Assembly (NCBI GenBank): GCA_902602845.1
Contig: CACKSN010000007.1
Location: 1-52,259 of the forward strand
Length of the DNA: 52,259 nucleotides
Source of the DNA: an uncultured Alphaproteobacteria bacterium
GTDB lineage: Bacteria; Pseudomonadota; Alphaproteobacteria; HIMB59; GCA-002718135
Direction of reading: 5' to 3'
Position 1 is the first letter of the stretch. Each line of letters opens with the position of its first letter. The notes beneath the pieces are model-generated. The model did no database searches. It worked only from the letters and a program-made list of their open reading frames with translations, and was not told where the DNA came from. Positions 34,390 to 43,052 of the stretch are shown here, piece by piece. The position numbers and the translations under genes were made by a program.

Positions 34390-35266
34390 TCTGTTTTCTC
34401 ATAGTATCATAAATATATAATATAATTGCAACCCATATTATTAAAAATGAAATCAATTTAGAGAAATGTATATCTTCTTCAAGTATAAACACTGAAGTTA
34501 AAAAGTGAAAAGATGGTGCTAGATAAAATAAAGTTCCTGCAAGTCCTAATTGAATATATTTCAAACCTAGATTAAAAAAAAATAAAGGAAATATTGTTAC
34601 AATTCCTGTTAGAACCAAAAACACTATAGTTCTAATATCAAAATTCAAAAAACTACTAAGATTTATTTGATAAAGATAAATCAGGTATGGTATTGAAATT
34701 AAGCTAATAATAAATGTTTCATATAATAATCCAATAGATGGACTTACATTAATTTTTTTTCTTAATAGCCCATATATTGCCCATGTAGTACCAATTGATA
34801 TCACTAAGTATGGTATACCTCTAAAATTTAAAAATAAAAAAATAATTGCTAACATCATCAGAATTACAGAATATAACTTTAATATACTTATTTTTTCATT
34901 TAAAAAAATATATCCTAGAACAATGCTTATCATTGGAGTAATAAAATATCCCATTGATGCATCTTGTACTCTTTCTTGGGCAACAGCATAAATAAACCCT
35001 CCCCAGTTAGAAGCAATTAAACCTGCTGTAATACTTAAAACTAATACTTTTTTGTATGATTTAAAAATTTTAAAAAACTCTTTTATGTTAGAAAAAACTA
35101 AAAGTATTAAAAATAAAAAAACAAAAGACCAAAGCCCCCTATGCATGACAACTTCAATTGTATTAACGTGATTTAGCTCATTAAAAAATAACGGTTGAGG
35201 TAAACCCCAAAAAATTGATGCAATACATGTAAATATTACACCTTTAGAAAATTGATTCTGAAACAA
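34382..35266 (-). CDS. rarD: RarD-type EamA family transporter
   Basis: A 294-residue membrane protein with about ten hydrophobic segments in two EamA halves. The N-terminal '[23 protein letters not shown]' and '[14 protein letters not shown]' are typical of RarD, as are '[26 protein letters not shown]' and '[21 protein letters not shown]'. RarD/DMT members export or import small metabolites; in E. coli RarD is named for chloramphenicol sensitivity, and its natural substrate is unclear. It follows the grxD gene on the same strand by one base, so it may be expressed with bolA and grxD. Confidence 0.88.
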   Translation of the reverse strand: MFQNQFSKGVIFTCIASIFWGLPQPLFFNELNHVNTIEVVMHRGLWSFVFLFLILLVFSNIKEFFKIFKSYKKVLVLSITAGLIASNWGGFIYAVAQERVQDASMGYFITPMISIVLGYIFLNEKISILKLYSVILMMLAIIFLFLNFRGIPYLVISIGTTWAIYGLLRKKINVSPSIGLLYETFIISLISIPYLIYLYQINLSSFLNFDIRTIVFLVLTGIVTIFPLFFFNLGLKYIQLGLAGTLFYLAPSFHFLTSVFILEEDIHFSKLISFLIIWVAIILYIYDTMRKQTI

Positions 35267-35267
35267 T

Positions 35268-35609
35268 TTACGATGGATTGACTTCTATACCCTTGGTGTT
35301 TAAAATTTCCAATAGTTCTCCACTTTCAAACATTTCAGACACAATATCACAGCCGCCTATGAATTCTTTTTTAACATAAAGTTGTGGAATTGTAGGCCAA
35401 TTTGAAAACGTTTTAATACCCTCTCTCATTTCATCGCTTTCTAATACATTTATACTTTCAAACTTCACACCAATTTTTGTTAAAATATCTACTACACGAG
35501 CAGAAAAACCACACTGTGGAAATACTGGCGTACCTTTCATAAACAGTACTACATCATTTGAGTTTATTTCATTTTCTATACTTTGAGACACATGGTTTGT
35601 ATTATTCAT
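35268..35609 (-). CDS. grxD: Monothiol glutaredoxin (Grx4 type)
   Basis: A 113-residue monothiol glutaredoxin with the active site 'CGFS' within 'GTPVFPQCGFSARVV'. The glutathione-binding 'NWPTIPQLYVKKEFIGGCDIV' is also present. This class binds a [2Fe-2S] cluster bridged by glutathione and works with BolA in iron-sulfur trafficking and iron sensing. The bolA gene is immediately upstream (3 bases) on the same strand, a conserved pairing that supports the role. Confidence 0.95.
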   Translation of the reverse strand: MNNTNHVSQSIENEINSNDVVLFMKGTPVFPQCGFSARVVDILTKIGVKFESINVLESDEMREGIKTFSNWPTIPQLYVKKEFIGGCDIVSEMFESGELLEILNTKGIEVNPS

Positions 35610-35612
35610 TTA

Positions 35613-35843
35613 TTACTCCGATATTGTTTTTAACTTGAGAGCGTGTAATTCACTACCCATTTTTCCTTTAAATGCATCATATACCATTTTATGTTGTTCC
35701 ACTCTAGTTTTTCCAACAAATGATTTCGATTTTACTATGGCGCTATAATGATCCCCATCACCTTTGAGATCTTCAATTGTAACAGTAGCATCTGATATAG
35801 TGGCTAATATAGCTTTCTTAATTTCTTCTTCAGACATAGGCAT
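35613..35843 (-). CDS. bolA: BolA family protein
   Basis: A 76-residue BolA/IbaG-like protein with 'DGDHYSAIVKSKSFVGKTRVEQHKMVYDAF', which contains the cluster-ligand His and the class II KH-like fold. It partners monothiol glutaredoxins in [2Fe-2S] cluster handling; the grxD gene follows 3 bases downstream. The short form is closer to IbaG (YrbA) than to E. coli BolA. It is read first in the bolA-grxD-rarD run. Confidence 0.93.
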   Translation of the reverse strand: MPMSEEEIKKAILATISDATVTIEDLKGDGDHYSAIVKSKSFVGKTRVEQHKMVYDAFKGKMGSELHALKLKTISE

Positions 35844-35880
35844 ATTTATTAAATAGTTTAGTTATATAAAAAAATAAAGT

Positions 35881-37173
35881 CTATTTAATCTTATTTTTGT
35901 AAATCCAATCAATATTTTTAAGATCATTATTGTCTTTAATAATTAACTTAATATCTTTATTTTTGAGTAATTTATTTAGTTTTTTATTATTTAATAAAAC
36001 TTCAAAAAAATCCTTTTTATTATTCCATGTTTCCATAGCACTTTCTTGAACGATTTTGTAAGCTAATTGTCTGCTTAATCCTTTATTAATTAACTTAAGC
36101 ATGATGTTGTGAGTATTGTGCAATCCACCGAGCATATTTAGATTTTTTTTCATATTCGTTGAATAAACTTTCAAATTCTTAATTATCCCATTTAGTCTCA
36201 CTAAGGCAAAATCAGTGGCAATTATAATGTCAGGAGCCATAATCCTCTCAACACTAGAGTGGCTAATATCTCTTTCATGCCAAAGCACTATATTTTCTAA
36301 TGAAGGAATAACTGCACTTCTGATATATCTAGCTATTCCTGTTAGATTTTCACTAAGAACTGGGTTTCTTTTGTGAGGCATAGCTGAAGAACCTTTCTGA
36401 TTTGTTGAAAAACTCTCTTCTACTTCTAATACTTCAGTTTTTTGTAAATTTCTAATTTCAACAGCGAATCTTTCTATTGATGATGCAAGTATACCTAAGA
36501 CAGAAAAAAAATAAGCATGTCTATCTCTTGGTATAATTTGAGTAGAAATATCTTCTGAAATAAGTTTTAATTTTTTTGCAACAAAATCTTGAACACTAGG
36601 GTCAATAGAATTATACGTTCCAACTGGTCCTGAAATTGCGCAAACTGATATTTCATTTATTGCATGATTAAACCTATCTAAGTTTCTTTTAAATTCAAAA
36701 TAAAATGAGGATAATTTCAATCCAAAAGTTATTGGTTCAGCATGGATTCCATGACTTCTTCCAATCATAATAGTATTTTTATATTTTTTTGATTTTATTT
36801 TTAAATTTTTAATTAATTCATGAAGATTTTTTTTAATTATTTCAGATGATTGTCTTAACTGCAATGAAAAAGATGTATCAATAATATCACTTGAAGTGAC
36901 ACCAAAATGAAAATATTTTGATGATTTTCCTATATATTTACTAACATTGTTTATGTAAGCAACAACATCATGTTTTGTTTCTTTTTCAATTTTTTCAATA
37001 TCTTTAATATTGAATTTAGCTTTTTTTCTAATTTCCTTAGCTGCTTTTTTTGGTATTACTCCAAGTATAGCCTGTTTTTCGGCAATTAAGCACTCAATTT
37101 CAGTCCATATTCTAAATTTATTTTCTAAAGACCAAATTTTTTCAATTGAAGGCCTATTGTAACGAGGTATCAT
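35881..37173 (-). CDS. purB: Adenylosuccinate lyase
   Basis: A 430-residue fumarase/aspartase-superfamily enzyme. N-terminal 'IPRYNRPSIEKIWSLENKF', 'ETKHDVVAYINNVSKYIG', 'HFGVTSSDIIDTS', 'IGRSHGIHAEPITFG' and the superfamily signature 'GSSAMPHKRNPVLSENL' with the catalytic Ser loop are all present. It performs two steps of purine synthesis (SAICAR to AICAR, adenylosuccinate to AMP). It starts 7 bases after the map stop on the same strand, suggesting a map-purB operon. Confidence 0.95.
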   Translation of the reverse strand: MIPRYNRPSIEKIWSLENKFRIWTEIECLIAEKQAILGVIPKKAAKEIRKKAKFNIKDIEKIEKETKHDVVAYINNVSKYIGKSSKYFHFGVTSSDIIDTSFSLQLRQSSEIIKKNLHELIKNLKIKSKKYKNTIMIGRSHGIHAEPITFGLKLSSFYFEFKRNLDRFNHAINEISVCAISGPVGTYNSIDPSVQDFVAKKLKLISEDISTQIIPRDRHAYFFSVLGILASSIERFAVEIRNLQKTEVLEVEESFSTNQKGSSAMPHKRNPVLSENLTGIARYIRSAVIPSLENIVLWHERDISHSSVERIMAPDIIIATDFALVRLNGIIKNLKVYSTNMKKNLNMLGGLHNTHNIMLKLINKGLSRQLAYKIVQESAMETWNNKKDFFEVLLNNKKLNKLLKNKDIKLIIKDNNDLKNIDWIYKNKIK

Positions 37174-37180
37174 TTTTTAC

Positions 37181-37975
37181 TTATATATCCTTTATTGGAA
37201 AAGATGTATTATTTTTAGATAGTGTAAATATCTCATTACCATCATCAGTAATACCTATTGTATGCTCAAATTGAGCTGATAAAGATTTATCCTTTGTAAC
37301 CGCAGTCCATCCATCATTAAGAATCTTTGTTTGCCAACCACCTAAATTAATCATTGGTTCAATTGTTAAGAACATACCTGGTTCTAATCTAGGACCTTCC
37401 CCCGGCTCTCCAAAGTGTAAAACACTTGGAGGAGTGTGAAACTCTTTACCAATTCCATGACCACAAAAATCACGTACTACTGAATAACCATTGCTTTCTG
37501 CTAATTTTTGTATTTTATTTCCTATATCTCCAATATGATTACCAGGTTTAGCCTCTTCAATTCCTGCAAGAAGAGACTCATAAGTTAGTTTTAAAAAATT
37601 ATAATTTTTTTTATTTGTTTGTCCCGCAACAAACATTCTTGAGCTATCTCCATACCAGCCGTTTAATATGACAGTTACATCAACATTTATCATATCACCT
37701 TCTTCTAAAATTTTTTTTTCTGAAGGAATACCATGACAAACAACATGATTTACAGAAGTGCAAACTGATTTTGGGAAACCCTTATAATTCAGAGGTGCTG
37801 GAATTGCGTTATTATTAACAATAATTTCATGACATATATTATTAATTTCTAATGTACTAATTCCCGGGTGTATCTTTTCATAAAGTGAATCCAAAACATC
37901 AGCTGCTAAAGAACCAGCCTTTCTCATATTTTTAAAATCTTCTTTTGAATAAATTGGAATATTGTTATGTCTCAT
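37181..37975 (-). CDS. map: Methionine aminopeptidase, type I
   Basis: A 264-residue metallopeptidase. Metal ligands are visible as Asp in 'INVDVTVILNGWYGDSSRMF' (two aspartates), His in 'CGHGIGKEFHTPP', Glu in 'TIEPMINLG' and Glu in 'AQFEHTIGIT'. It removes the N-terminal Met from nascent proteins. There is no N-terminal SH3 or zinc-finger extension. The gene leads a minus-strand run (map, purB) and is divergent from the CinA-like gene across 57 bases. Confidence 0.95.
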   Translation of the reverse strand: MRHNNIPIYSKEDFKNMRKAGSLAADVLDSLYEKIHPGISTLEINNICHEIIVNNNAIPAPLNYKGFPKSVCTSVNHVVCHGIPSEKKILEEGDMINVDVTVILNGWYGDSSRMFVAGQTNKKNYNFLKLTYESLLAGIEEAKPGNHIGDIGNKIQKLAESNGYSVVRDFCGHGIGKEFHTPPSVLHFGEPGEGPRLEPGMFLTIEPMINLGGWQTKILNDGWTAVTKDKSLSAQFEHTIGITDDGNEIFTLSKNNTSFPIKDI

Positions 37976-38032
37976 ATAAAAAATAATTATTTTTAACTAA
38001 TAAATAATATATACAAAATATCAATTAAACTT

Positions 38033-38779
38033 ATGAATTCATATACAGCTGGTATTATTGTAATTGGTGATGAGATTTTATCAGGAAGAACACAAGATTC
38101 AAACTCAAATTTTATTGCTAAGAACTTAATAAAGGAAGGTGTAAAACTTGAAGAGATTGTTGTAATTAAAGATAATAAAAAAACTATTATAGACAGAGTA
38201 GTAAATTATAGTGGCAAATATTCTTATGTTTTTACAACAGGTGGAATAGGCCCAACCCATGATGATATTACTTCAGAAAGTATATCAGAAGCTTTCAATT
38301 TGGAACATGTAATAAATGAAGATGCATTCAATATATTGGATAGGTATTATCCTGAAGGTGAATTTAATGAAAGTAGGCAGAGAATGGCCAAGATGCCAAT
38401 TGGATCTGAATTAATTTTTAACCCAATGACAGCAGCGCCAGGTTTTAGGATTAAGAATGTATATGTGTTACCGGGTGTTCCAGAAATAATGCAAATAATG
38501 TTTTTAGAACTAATAAAGAAAATAAAAAAAGGAAAACCTAAGCTTGTTGTTACAATAAATACAGATCTATATGAGAGTAAAATAGCTATTTATTTAAAAG
38601 AAATTCAAGATAAATATAAAAATTCTTCAATTGGTAGCTATCCTTATTTTAATTTAGCAGCAAAGACCGGTGGTGTTAACATAGTAGTATCTTCATGGGA
38701 TATGACTTCGGTTCAACCAGTGGTTGATGATATCGTAAATATGATTAAATTAAATGGTGGAAAAAGTTCAATAGTTTGA
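38033..38779 (+). CDS. Molybdopterin-binding-fold (MoCF) protein, CinA N-terminal type
   Basis: A 248-residue protein with the CinA/MoaB-like domain: 'AGIIVIGDEILSGRTQDSNSNFIA' at the start, 'YVFTTGGIGPTHDDITSESIS', and 'APGFRIKNVYVLPGVPEIMQIMF'. The C-terminal nicotinamide-nucleotide amidase (PncC) domain of full-length CinA is absent, so pyrophosphatase-like activity (ADP-ribose or NAD-related) is the most one could infer. It is annotated elsewhere as 'competence/damage-inducible protein A'. tRNA-Leu follows within 15 bases. Confidence 0.88.
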   Translation: MNSYTAGIIVIGDEILSGRTQDSNSNFIAKNLIKEGVKLEEIVVIKDNKKTIIDRVVNYSGKYSYVFTTGGIGPTHDDITSESISEAFNLEHVINEDAFNILDRYYPEGEFNESRQRMAKMPIGSELIFNPMTAAPGFRIKNVYVLPGVPEIMQIMFLELIKKIKKGKPKLVVTINTDLYESKIAIYLKEIQDKYKNSSIGSYPYFNLAAKTGGVNIVVSSWDMTSVQPVVDDIVNMIKLNGGKSSIV

Positions 38780-38794
38780 TAATAAGCCAACATT

Positions 38795-38879
38795 GGCCTC
38801 GTGGTGGAATGGTAGACACAAAGGACTTAAAATCCTTGCCCTTTTGGGAGTGCCGGTTCAAGTCCGGCCGAGGCTACCA
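38795..38879 (+). tRNA. tRNA-Leu (anticodon UAA)
   Basis: An 85-base tRNA with acceptor stem GGCCTCG/CGAGGCT (first pair G-U), discriminator A and encoded CCA. The D-arm is GTGGTGGAATGGTAGACAC, and the anticodon stem AAGGA/TCCTT encloses loop CTTAAAA with anticodon TAA at 38828-38830. There is a long class II variable arm (CCC TTTT GGG) and a T-arm GCCGGTTCAAGTCCGGC. It reads UUA and UUG, the main leucine codons in such an AT-rich genome. Confidence 0.96.
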
Positions 38880-38929
38880 ATTGAAATAAAATTTAAAAAG
38901 TATAAATATTTAATTAAGTATAATATTTC

Positions 38930-39304
38930 ATGTTTTCATTTATAACAATTGGAACTAACAATCTAAAAAAATCTGAATATTTTTATAGTAAAGTTTTAAA
39001 GTCTTTAAAAATAAAGAAGGTTCTAAAGCATGATAGATATTATGGTTATGCAAAGATAAATAGCCCTAAAAAAATTGAACTATACTTAATTAAGCCATTT
39101 AATAAGAAGAAAGCAACAGTTGGTAATGGTATAATGATAACATTTAAAGCTAATTCAAAAAAAGAGGTAGAAGATTTTTATAGAATAGGAATTAATCTTG
39201 GCGCTAAAGATGAAGGTGCACCTGGACCTCGACATGGGCAGGATTATTACGCATATATAAGAGATCTTGACGGAAACAAAATTTGTGTTTTTAAAAAAAT
39301 ATAA
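38930..39304 (+). CDS. VOC (glyoxalase/bleomycin-resistance) superfamily protein
   Basis: A 124-residue single-module VOC protein. 'FSFITIGTNNLKKSEYFYSKVLKSL' is the first beta-alpha unit. 'GNGIMITFKANSKKEVEDFYRIGINLGAKDEGAPGPR' and the terminal 'YYAYIRDLDGNKICVFKK' form the second. The final Glu ligand of glyoxalase I is not obvious, and the early His is Gly/Asn here, so lactoylglutathione lyase activity is doubtful. The function is unknown. Its stop abuts the convergent NAD kinase stop. Confidence 0.82.
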   Translation: MFSFITIGTNNLKKSEYFYSKVLKSLKIKKVLKHDRYYGYAKINSPKKIELYLIKPFNKKKATVGNGIMITFKANSKKEVEDFYRIGINLGAKDEGAPGPRHGQDYYAYIRDLDGNKICVFKKI

Positions 39305-40063
39305 TTAAAAGTTAAATTGTTCGTTTAAAATTTTATCTTCTATTGAATGTTTGCTATCAAATAAAACTAAACATTTTTTATCATTTGAGGATTCAATATT
39401 AACCTTATCAATATTTCTAAATTCAATGTTATCGGCAGTTACGCTTGAGGATCTATTTTTATTATCTAGAACATTAAATTCTATTTTGTTTTTTTCAGAT
39501 AATAAAGCACCCCTCCATCTTCTTGGCCTAAACGCGCTTATAGGTGTTAAGGCTAAAATATTAGAGTCTAATGGTAATATACTTCCATGTGCTGATAAAT
39601 TATAAGCTGTACTACCCGCAGAAGTTGATACGAGTACACCATCGCAAATCAGCTCCTCCATTTTAATATTATCGTTAATTTTAATTTTAATTTTTGATGC
39701 CAAATGAGTCTGCCTCATAAGTGATACCTCATTATATGCATAAGCTTCAAAGATTTGATTATCAATGCTGGTAGCGGTCATTTTTAGAGGTTTAAAGTAA
39801 GATTTCTTGGCACTATTTATTGTTTCATTTAAATCTTTATCAACAATACTATTCATTAAAAATCCTATTGACCCATAATTGATACCAAAAAATGGTTTGT
39901 TCAAATTATTTAGACTGTGAAGTGATTTTAGTAATAAGCCGTCTCCACCTATAGGAACTATGCAATCTGCTTCCTTAGCTGAATTCTGTCCATACATATC
40001 AACTAGTTTTTTTTCAGCTTCTTTTGCTTCAGTATTTGTAGATGATAAAAAGTGAAATTTCAT
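39305..40063 (-). CDS. nadK: NAD kinase
   Basis: A 252-residue ATP-NAD kinase. It has the 'DCIVPIGGDGLLLKSLH' GGDG motif, 'FFGINYGSIGFLMN', 'SLMRQTHLASKIKIKIND' (the NE/D segment 'YNEVS' just before it), and 'CDGVLVSTSAGSTAYNLSAHG'. It phosphorylates NAD+ to NADP+. It begins on the last base of moaA, so translation is coupled to that gene. It is slightly short for the family but has all core motifs. Confidence 0.93.
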   Translation of the reverse strand: MKFHFLSSTNTEAKEAEKKLVDMYGQNSAKEADCIVPIGGDGLLLKSLHSLNNLNKPFFGINYGSIGFLMNSIVDKDLNETINSAKKSYFKPLKMTATSIDNQIFEAYAYNEVSLMRQTHLASKIKIKINDNIKMEELICDGVLVSTSAGSTAYNLSAHGSILPLDSNILALTPISAFRPRRWRGALLSEKNKIEFNVLDNKNRSSSVTADNIEFRNIDKVNIESSNDKKCLVLFDSKHSIEDKILNEQFNF

Positions 40064-41055
40064 TATCCTCCCGTAACATTCATATGTCTTTTCATATATT
40101 GATTAATTTTAGAACCAACCATAAAATCATGTTTTTCTGGTTTTATATTTAGTGCAAATTTGATTTTTTCTTTAATATAATTATCACTATAATCTTTCCT
40201 CATTATATCTCTAAAATCTACATAGTCATTTTGACCAAGACACATAAACAACTTACCAGTACTAGATATTCTCACTCTATTGCAACTTGCGCAGAAATTA
40301 TTTGTTAAAGGACTAATAAATCCTATTTTCGAAGATAAAAAATTACTTGTATAAAATCTTGCTGGTCCTCCCGTCTTGTGAGAGCTTTTTTGAAACTTAT
40401 ATTTACTATTAAGTCTATCAAATATATCAGTGAGTGAAGTAAATTGATACTCTCGTGAAATATCTGTTTCTTCCATTGGCATAACTTCTATAAACGTTAG
40501 ATCAATTTTTTTTGAATCAGTCCAATTAATTAATTGCTCAATTTCATTCTCATTAAAATCTTTGATTACAACTGTATTGATTTTTATTTTGATTCCTTCA
40601 TCTAACGATGCATTTATTCCATCAAATACTTTATTAATATTACCAAATCTTGTAATTTGATTATATTTTTCTGGATTAATTGTGTCTAAAGAAACATTTA
40701 TTCTTTCAATACCATTTTCACGTAATTGTTTTGCATATTTATTTAGCAGTGTCCCATTCGTAGTAAGTGTAATTTCTTTTAAGTTTGTTGTAGACTTCTT
40801 ATCATTCAATTTTTCAATTAATTTTATTATATCTTTTCTTACCAGAGGCTCTCCACCTGTAAGTCTAATTTTTTCAATTCCTAGATCAATAAAATTGTTA
40901 CATAACCTTTCAATTTCCTCTAAACTTAGAATATCTTTTCTAGGTAAGAATTGCATTTTTTCTTTCATGCAGTAAACACATCTTAAATCACACCTATCTG
41001 TAACTGATACTCTTAAATAGTTAACTTTCCTTAAATATTGATCAACAAGTTCCAT
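40063..41055 (-). CDS. moaA: GTP 3',8-cyclase (molybdenum cofactor biosynthesis protein A)
   Basis: A 330-residue radical-SAM enzyme. The N-terminal cluster motif C-x3-C-x2-C lies in 'TDRCDLRCVYCMKEK' (about residues 18-32). 'IRLTGGEPLVRKDI' binds SAM. The C-terminal second [4Fe-4S] cluster is in 'FCASCNRVRISSTGKLFMCLG'. The protein ends in the Gly-Gly expected for MoaA. It converts GTP to 3',8-cyclo-H2GTP in molybdopterin synthesis. No other moa genes are adjacent. It overlaps the DUF3553 gene upstream by 14 bases. Confidence 0.94.
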   Translation of the reverse strand: MELVDQYLRKVNYLRVSVTDRCDLRCVYCMKEKMQFLPRKDILSLEEIERLCNNFIDLGIEKIRLTGGEPLVRKDIIKLIEKLNDKKSTTNLKEITLTTNGTLLNKYAKQLRENGIERINVSLDTINPEKYNQITRFGNINKVFDGINASLDEGIKIKINTVVIKDFNENEIEQLINWTDSKKIDLTFIEVMPMEETDISREYQFTSLTDIFDRLNSKYKFQKSSHKTGGPARFYTSNFLSSKIGFISPLTNNFCASCNRVRISSTGKLFMCLGQNDYVDFRDIMRKDYSDNYIKEKIKFALNIKPEKHDFMVGSKINQYMKRHMNVTGG

Positions 41056-41239
41056 TTATACTAATTATTTTTAATTCAACTTCTTTAGGGTTAATAGTTT
41101 TTTTTCCAACATTTTCAAAATTAATTGTAACAATATTATTTATAGATGATTGAACTTGACCTATTCCCCATTCTTTTTCTTTTTTAACATTTATAACAAA
41201 TGTACCTGGCGTAAAATCGCCAATATAAATATCAGACAT
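41042..41239 (-). CDS. DUF3553 small protein with Tudor-like fold similarity
   Basis: A 65-residue protein. 'FTPGTFVINVKKEKEWGIGQVQSSINNIVTINFENVGKKTI' resembles the DUF3553 pattern, which is similar to the small Tudor-like C-terminal domain of UvrD/PcrA helicases (G-x-x-V ... W-G-x-G-x-V ... V-x-F). It is a stand-alone domain here, between dksA (12 bases upstream) and moaA (14-base overlap). The PcrA domain contacts RNA polymerase, so an RNA-polymerase-linked role beside DksA is conceivable, but that is inference. No enzymatic motif is present. Confidence 0.78.
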   Translation of the reverse strand: MSDIYIGDFTPGTFVINVKKEKEWGIGQVQSSINNIVTINFENVGKKTINPKEVELKIISINGTC

Positions 41240-41250
41240 TATATTTAAAT

Positions 41251-41658
41251 CTAATAAATTCTTTTTTCAGATTTTTCATGCATTTCTTGAGCTTCTAAGC
41301 TCAAGGTTGCAACAGGCCTTGCTTCTAGTCTCTTAATACTAATTGGATCACCTGTTTCATCGCAATATCCGTAAGAACCATCGTCTATTCTTTGAAGAGC
41401 TGCATCAATTTTATTAATTAGTTTTCTTTCTCTATCCCTTGTTCTTAATTCAAATGATCTATCAATTTCTTCAGAAGCTCTATCAGTTATATCTGGTTTT
41501 GCTTCGTTTTCATTTTGAAGATTATTTAAAGTTTGAGAAGATTCTTTTAAAAGCTCATTTTTCCAAGATAATAATTTTTGTCTAAAATATTCTTTCATTT
41601 TAGCATTCATAAACTTCTCTTTTTGTGTAGGTTTATAATTTTTAGGTATTTTAGTCAT
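41251..41658 (-). CDS. dksA: DksA/TraR family RNA polymerase-binding protein (Zn-site cysteines mostly lost)
   Basis: A 135-residue DksA-like protein with a helical coiled-coil region (about residues 25-85). The C-terminal globular part 'DDGSYGYCDETGDPISIKRLEARPVATLSLEAQEMHEK' includes only one of the four zinc-finger cysteines: the C-x2-C becomes C-D-E-T and the second pair becomes S-L-E-A. As I recall, alphaproteobacterial DksA proteins commonly show this form, so it is probably functional. It would bind the RNA polymerase secondary channel and modulate ppGpp-dependent transcription. The acidic coiled-coil tip cannot be placed with certainty. Confidence 0.9.
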   Translation of the reverse strand: MTKIPKNYKPTQKEKFMNAKMKEYFRQKLLSWKNELLKESSQTLNNLQNENEAKPDITDRASEEIDRSFELRTRDRERKLINKIDAALQRIDDGSYGYCDETGDPISIKRLEARPVATLSLEAQEMHEKSEKRIY

Positions 41659-41770
41659 TTTTTTAAAGATCGCTGATTTAACAAATGTTTGTATTTATTC
41701 AAGCAATATTCAAATAATATTACATAAAAATATTATTATTTTTCAATTAGTTATAATTAATTTACAAAAA

Positions 41771-41785
41771 GAACAAAAATAGAAC
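41771..41785 (+). promoter_or_regulatory. LexA SOS box of the alphaproteobacterial type (GAAC-N7-GAAC) upstream of recA
   Basis: GAAC AAAAATA GAAC is an exact match to the direct-repeat LexA site of alphaproteobacteria (GTTC-N7-GTTC read on the other strand). It lies 86 bases before the recA ATG and 13 bases beyond a TATAAT (41752-41757), a position where repressor would block transcription. A third GAAC occurs at 41797. The remaining parts of the 212-base dksA-recA gap hold AT-rich sequence with no further gene seen. Confidence 0.78.
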
Positions 41786-41870
41786 TTTTAAAAGTAGAAC
41801 AAAACATGTACAAGAAAACATGATTTGCAAGAATCTTAATAAAAAAATAGGAAATTAATGGAGAAATGTA

Positions 41871-42968
41871 ATGTCTCAAGCTAAATTAAAAGTAGTAAAT
41901 AACGATAATTCAATGGATAAAGAAAACAGAAGTAAATCTCTAGAAGCAGCAGTAAGCCTAATAGAGAAAAATTATGGAAAAGGCTCAATAATGAAATTGG
42001 GCTCTAAAACTAACGTAGATATAGAAGCGATATCTACAGGTTCATTAGGTCTTGATATAGCACTTGGTATTGGAGGAGTTCCCAAAGGAAGGATTATTGA
42101 AATCTACGGACCTGAAAGTTCTGGTAAAACTACTTTAGCTACCCATATTGTTGCGGAATCGCAGAAAAAAGGCGGTAATTGCGCATTTATAGATGCAGAG
42201 CATGCTCTAGATCCAGCATATGCAAAGAAATTAGGTGTAAATTTAGAAGAATTATTAATTTCTCAACCAGATACAGGAGAACAAGGTTTAGAAATTGCAG
42301 ACTCTTTAATTAAATCAGGAGGAATTGATGTGCTAATTATTGACTCCGTTGCTGCACTTGTACCAAGAGCTGAACTAGAAGGTGATATGGGTGACTCTTT
42401 ACCTGGTTTACAAGCTAGATTAATGAGTCAGGCATTAAGAAAACTCACAAGTTCAATTGCACAATCAAACACTTTAGTTGTATTTATAAATCAACTTAGA
42501 ATGAAAATAGGTGTTATGTTTGGTAGTCCAGAGACAACCACAGGTGGTAATGCATTGAAATTTTATTCTTCAGTAAGAATGGATATTAGAAGAATTGGCG
42601 CAATAAAGGATAAAGATGAAATTATTGGCAATCAAACTAGAGTAAAAGTAGTAAAAAATAAAGTTGCGCCCCCGTTTAAAGTTGTTGAATTTGATATAAT
42701 GTACGGAGAAGGTATATCTAAATTAGGTGAGTTAGTTGATTTAGGTGTTAAAGCAGAAATTATTGATAAATCAGGATCATGGTTTTCGTACAAAAATAAT
42801 AAAATAGGTCAGGGTAGGGAAAATGTTAAAAAATTTCTTAACGATAATCCCTCTATTGCTAAAGAAATTGAAAATCAAATTCTTCAAAACGCTGGAATAG
42901 TTGAAAAAGCTATGATGGAAGGAAAAGTTGAGAATAAAGAAGAAGAAGTTGAAGAAGTAAAAGAATAG
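41871..42968 (+). CDS. recA: Recombinase A
   Basis: A 365-residue RecA. Walker A is '[17 protein letters not shown]', Walker B is '[12 protein letters not shown]'-type ('[17 protein letters not shown]'). Loop L1/L2 regions '(G)[22 protein letters not shown]' and '[32 protein letters not shown]' are fully conserved. The C-terminus is acidic, as usual ('EEEVEEVKE'). It forms nucleoprotein filaments for homologous recombination and triggers LexA autocleavage. It is preceded by a LexA-type SOS box and followed by a clear terminator. Confidence 0.98.
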   Translation: MSQAKLKVVNNDNSMDKENRSKSLEAAVSLIEKNYGKGSIMKLGSKTNVDIEAISTGSLGLDIALGIGGVPKGRIIEIYGPESSGKTTLATHIVAESQKKGGNCAFIDAEHALDPAYAKKLGVNLEELLISQPDTGEQGLEIADSLIKSGGIDVLIIDSVAALVPRAELEGDMGDSLPGLQARLMSQALRKLTSSIAQSNTLVVFINQLRMKIGVMFGSPETTTGGNALKFYSSVRMDIRRIGAIKDKDEIIGNQTRVKVVKNKVAPPFKVVEFDIMYGEGISKLGELVDLGVKAEIIDKSGSWFSYKNNKIGQGRENVKKFLNDNPSIAKEIENQILQNAGIVEKAMMEGKVENKEEEVEEVKE

Positions 42969-42986
42969 TAAATATTTTTTTTACTG

Positions 42987-43016
42987 GCGCCTATTTCAAA
43001 ATAGGCGCTTTTTTAT
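42987..43016 (+). terminator. Rho-independent terminator of recA
   Basis: GCGCCTAT and ATAGGCGC form an 8-bp stem (extendable by two A-T pairs) with a short loop. It is followed by a T-run (cttttttattt). It lies 18 bases after the recA stop and immediately before the alaS promoter. Confidence 0.88.
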
Positions 43017-43017
43017 T

Positions 43018-43044
43018 TAGACAATATAGTTTTCAAGTTATAAT
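43018..43044 (+). promoter_or_regulatory. Probable alaS promoter (TAGACA-N15-TATAAT)
   Basis: A perfect -10 TATAAT at 43039-43044, with a 5/6 match to the -35 consensus at 43018-43023 at a shortish 15-base spacing. The alaS ATG starts 8 bases after the -10, so the transcript should be leaderless or nearly so. The recA terminator T-run directly precedes it. Confidence 0.55.
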
Positions 43045-43052
43045 ACCTTTTA

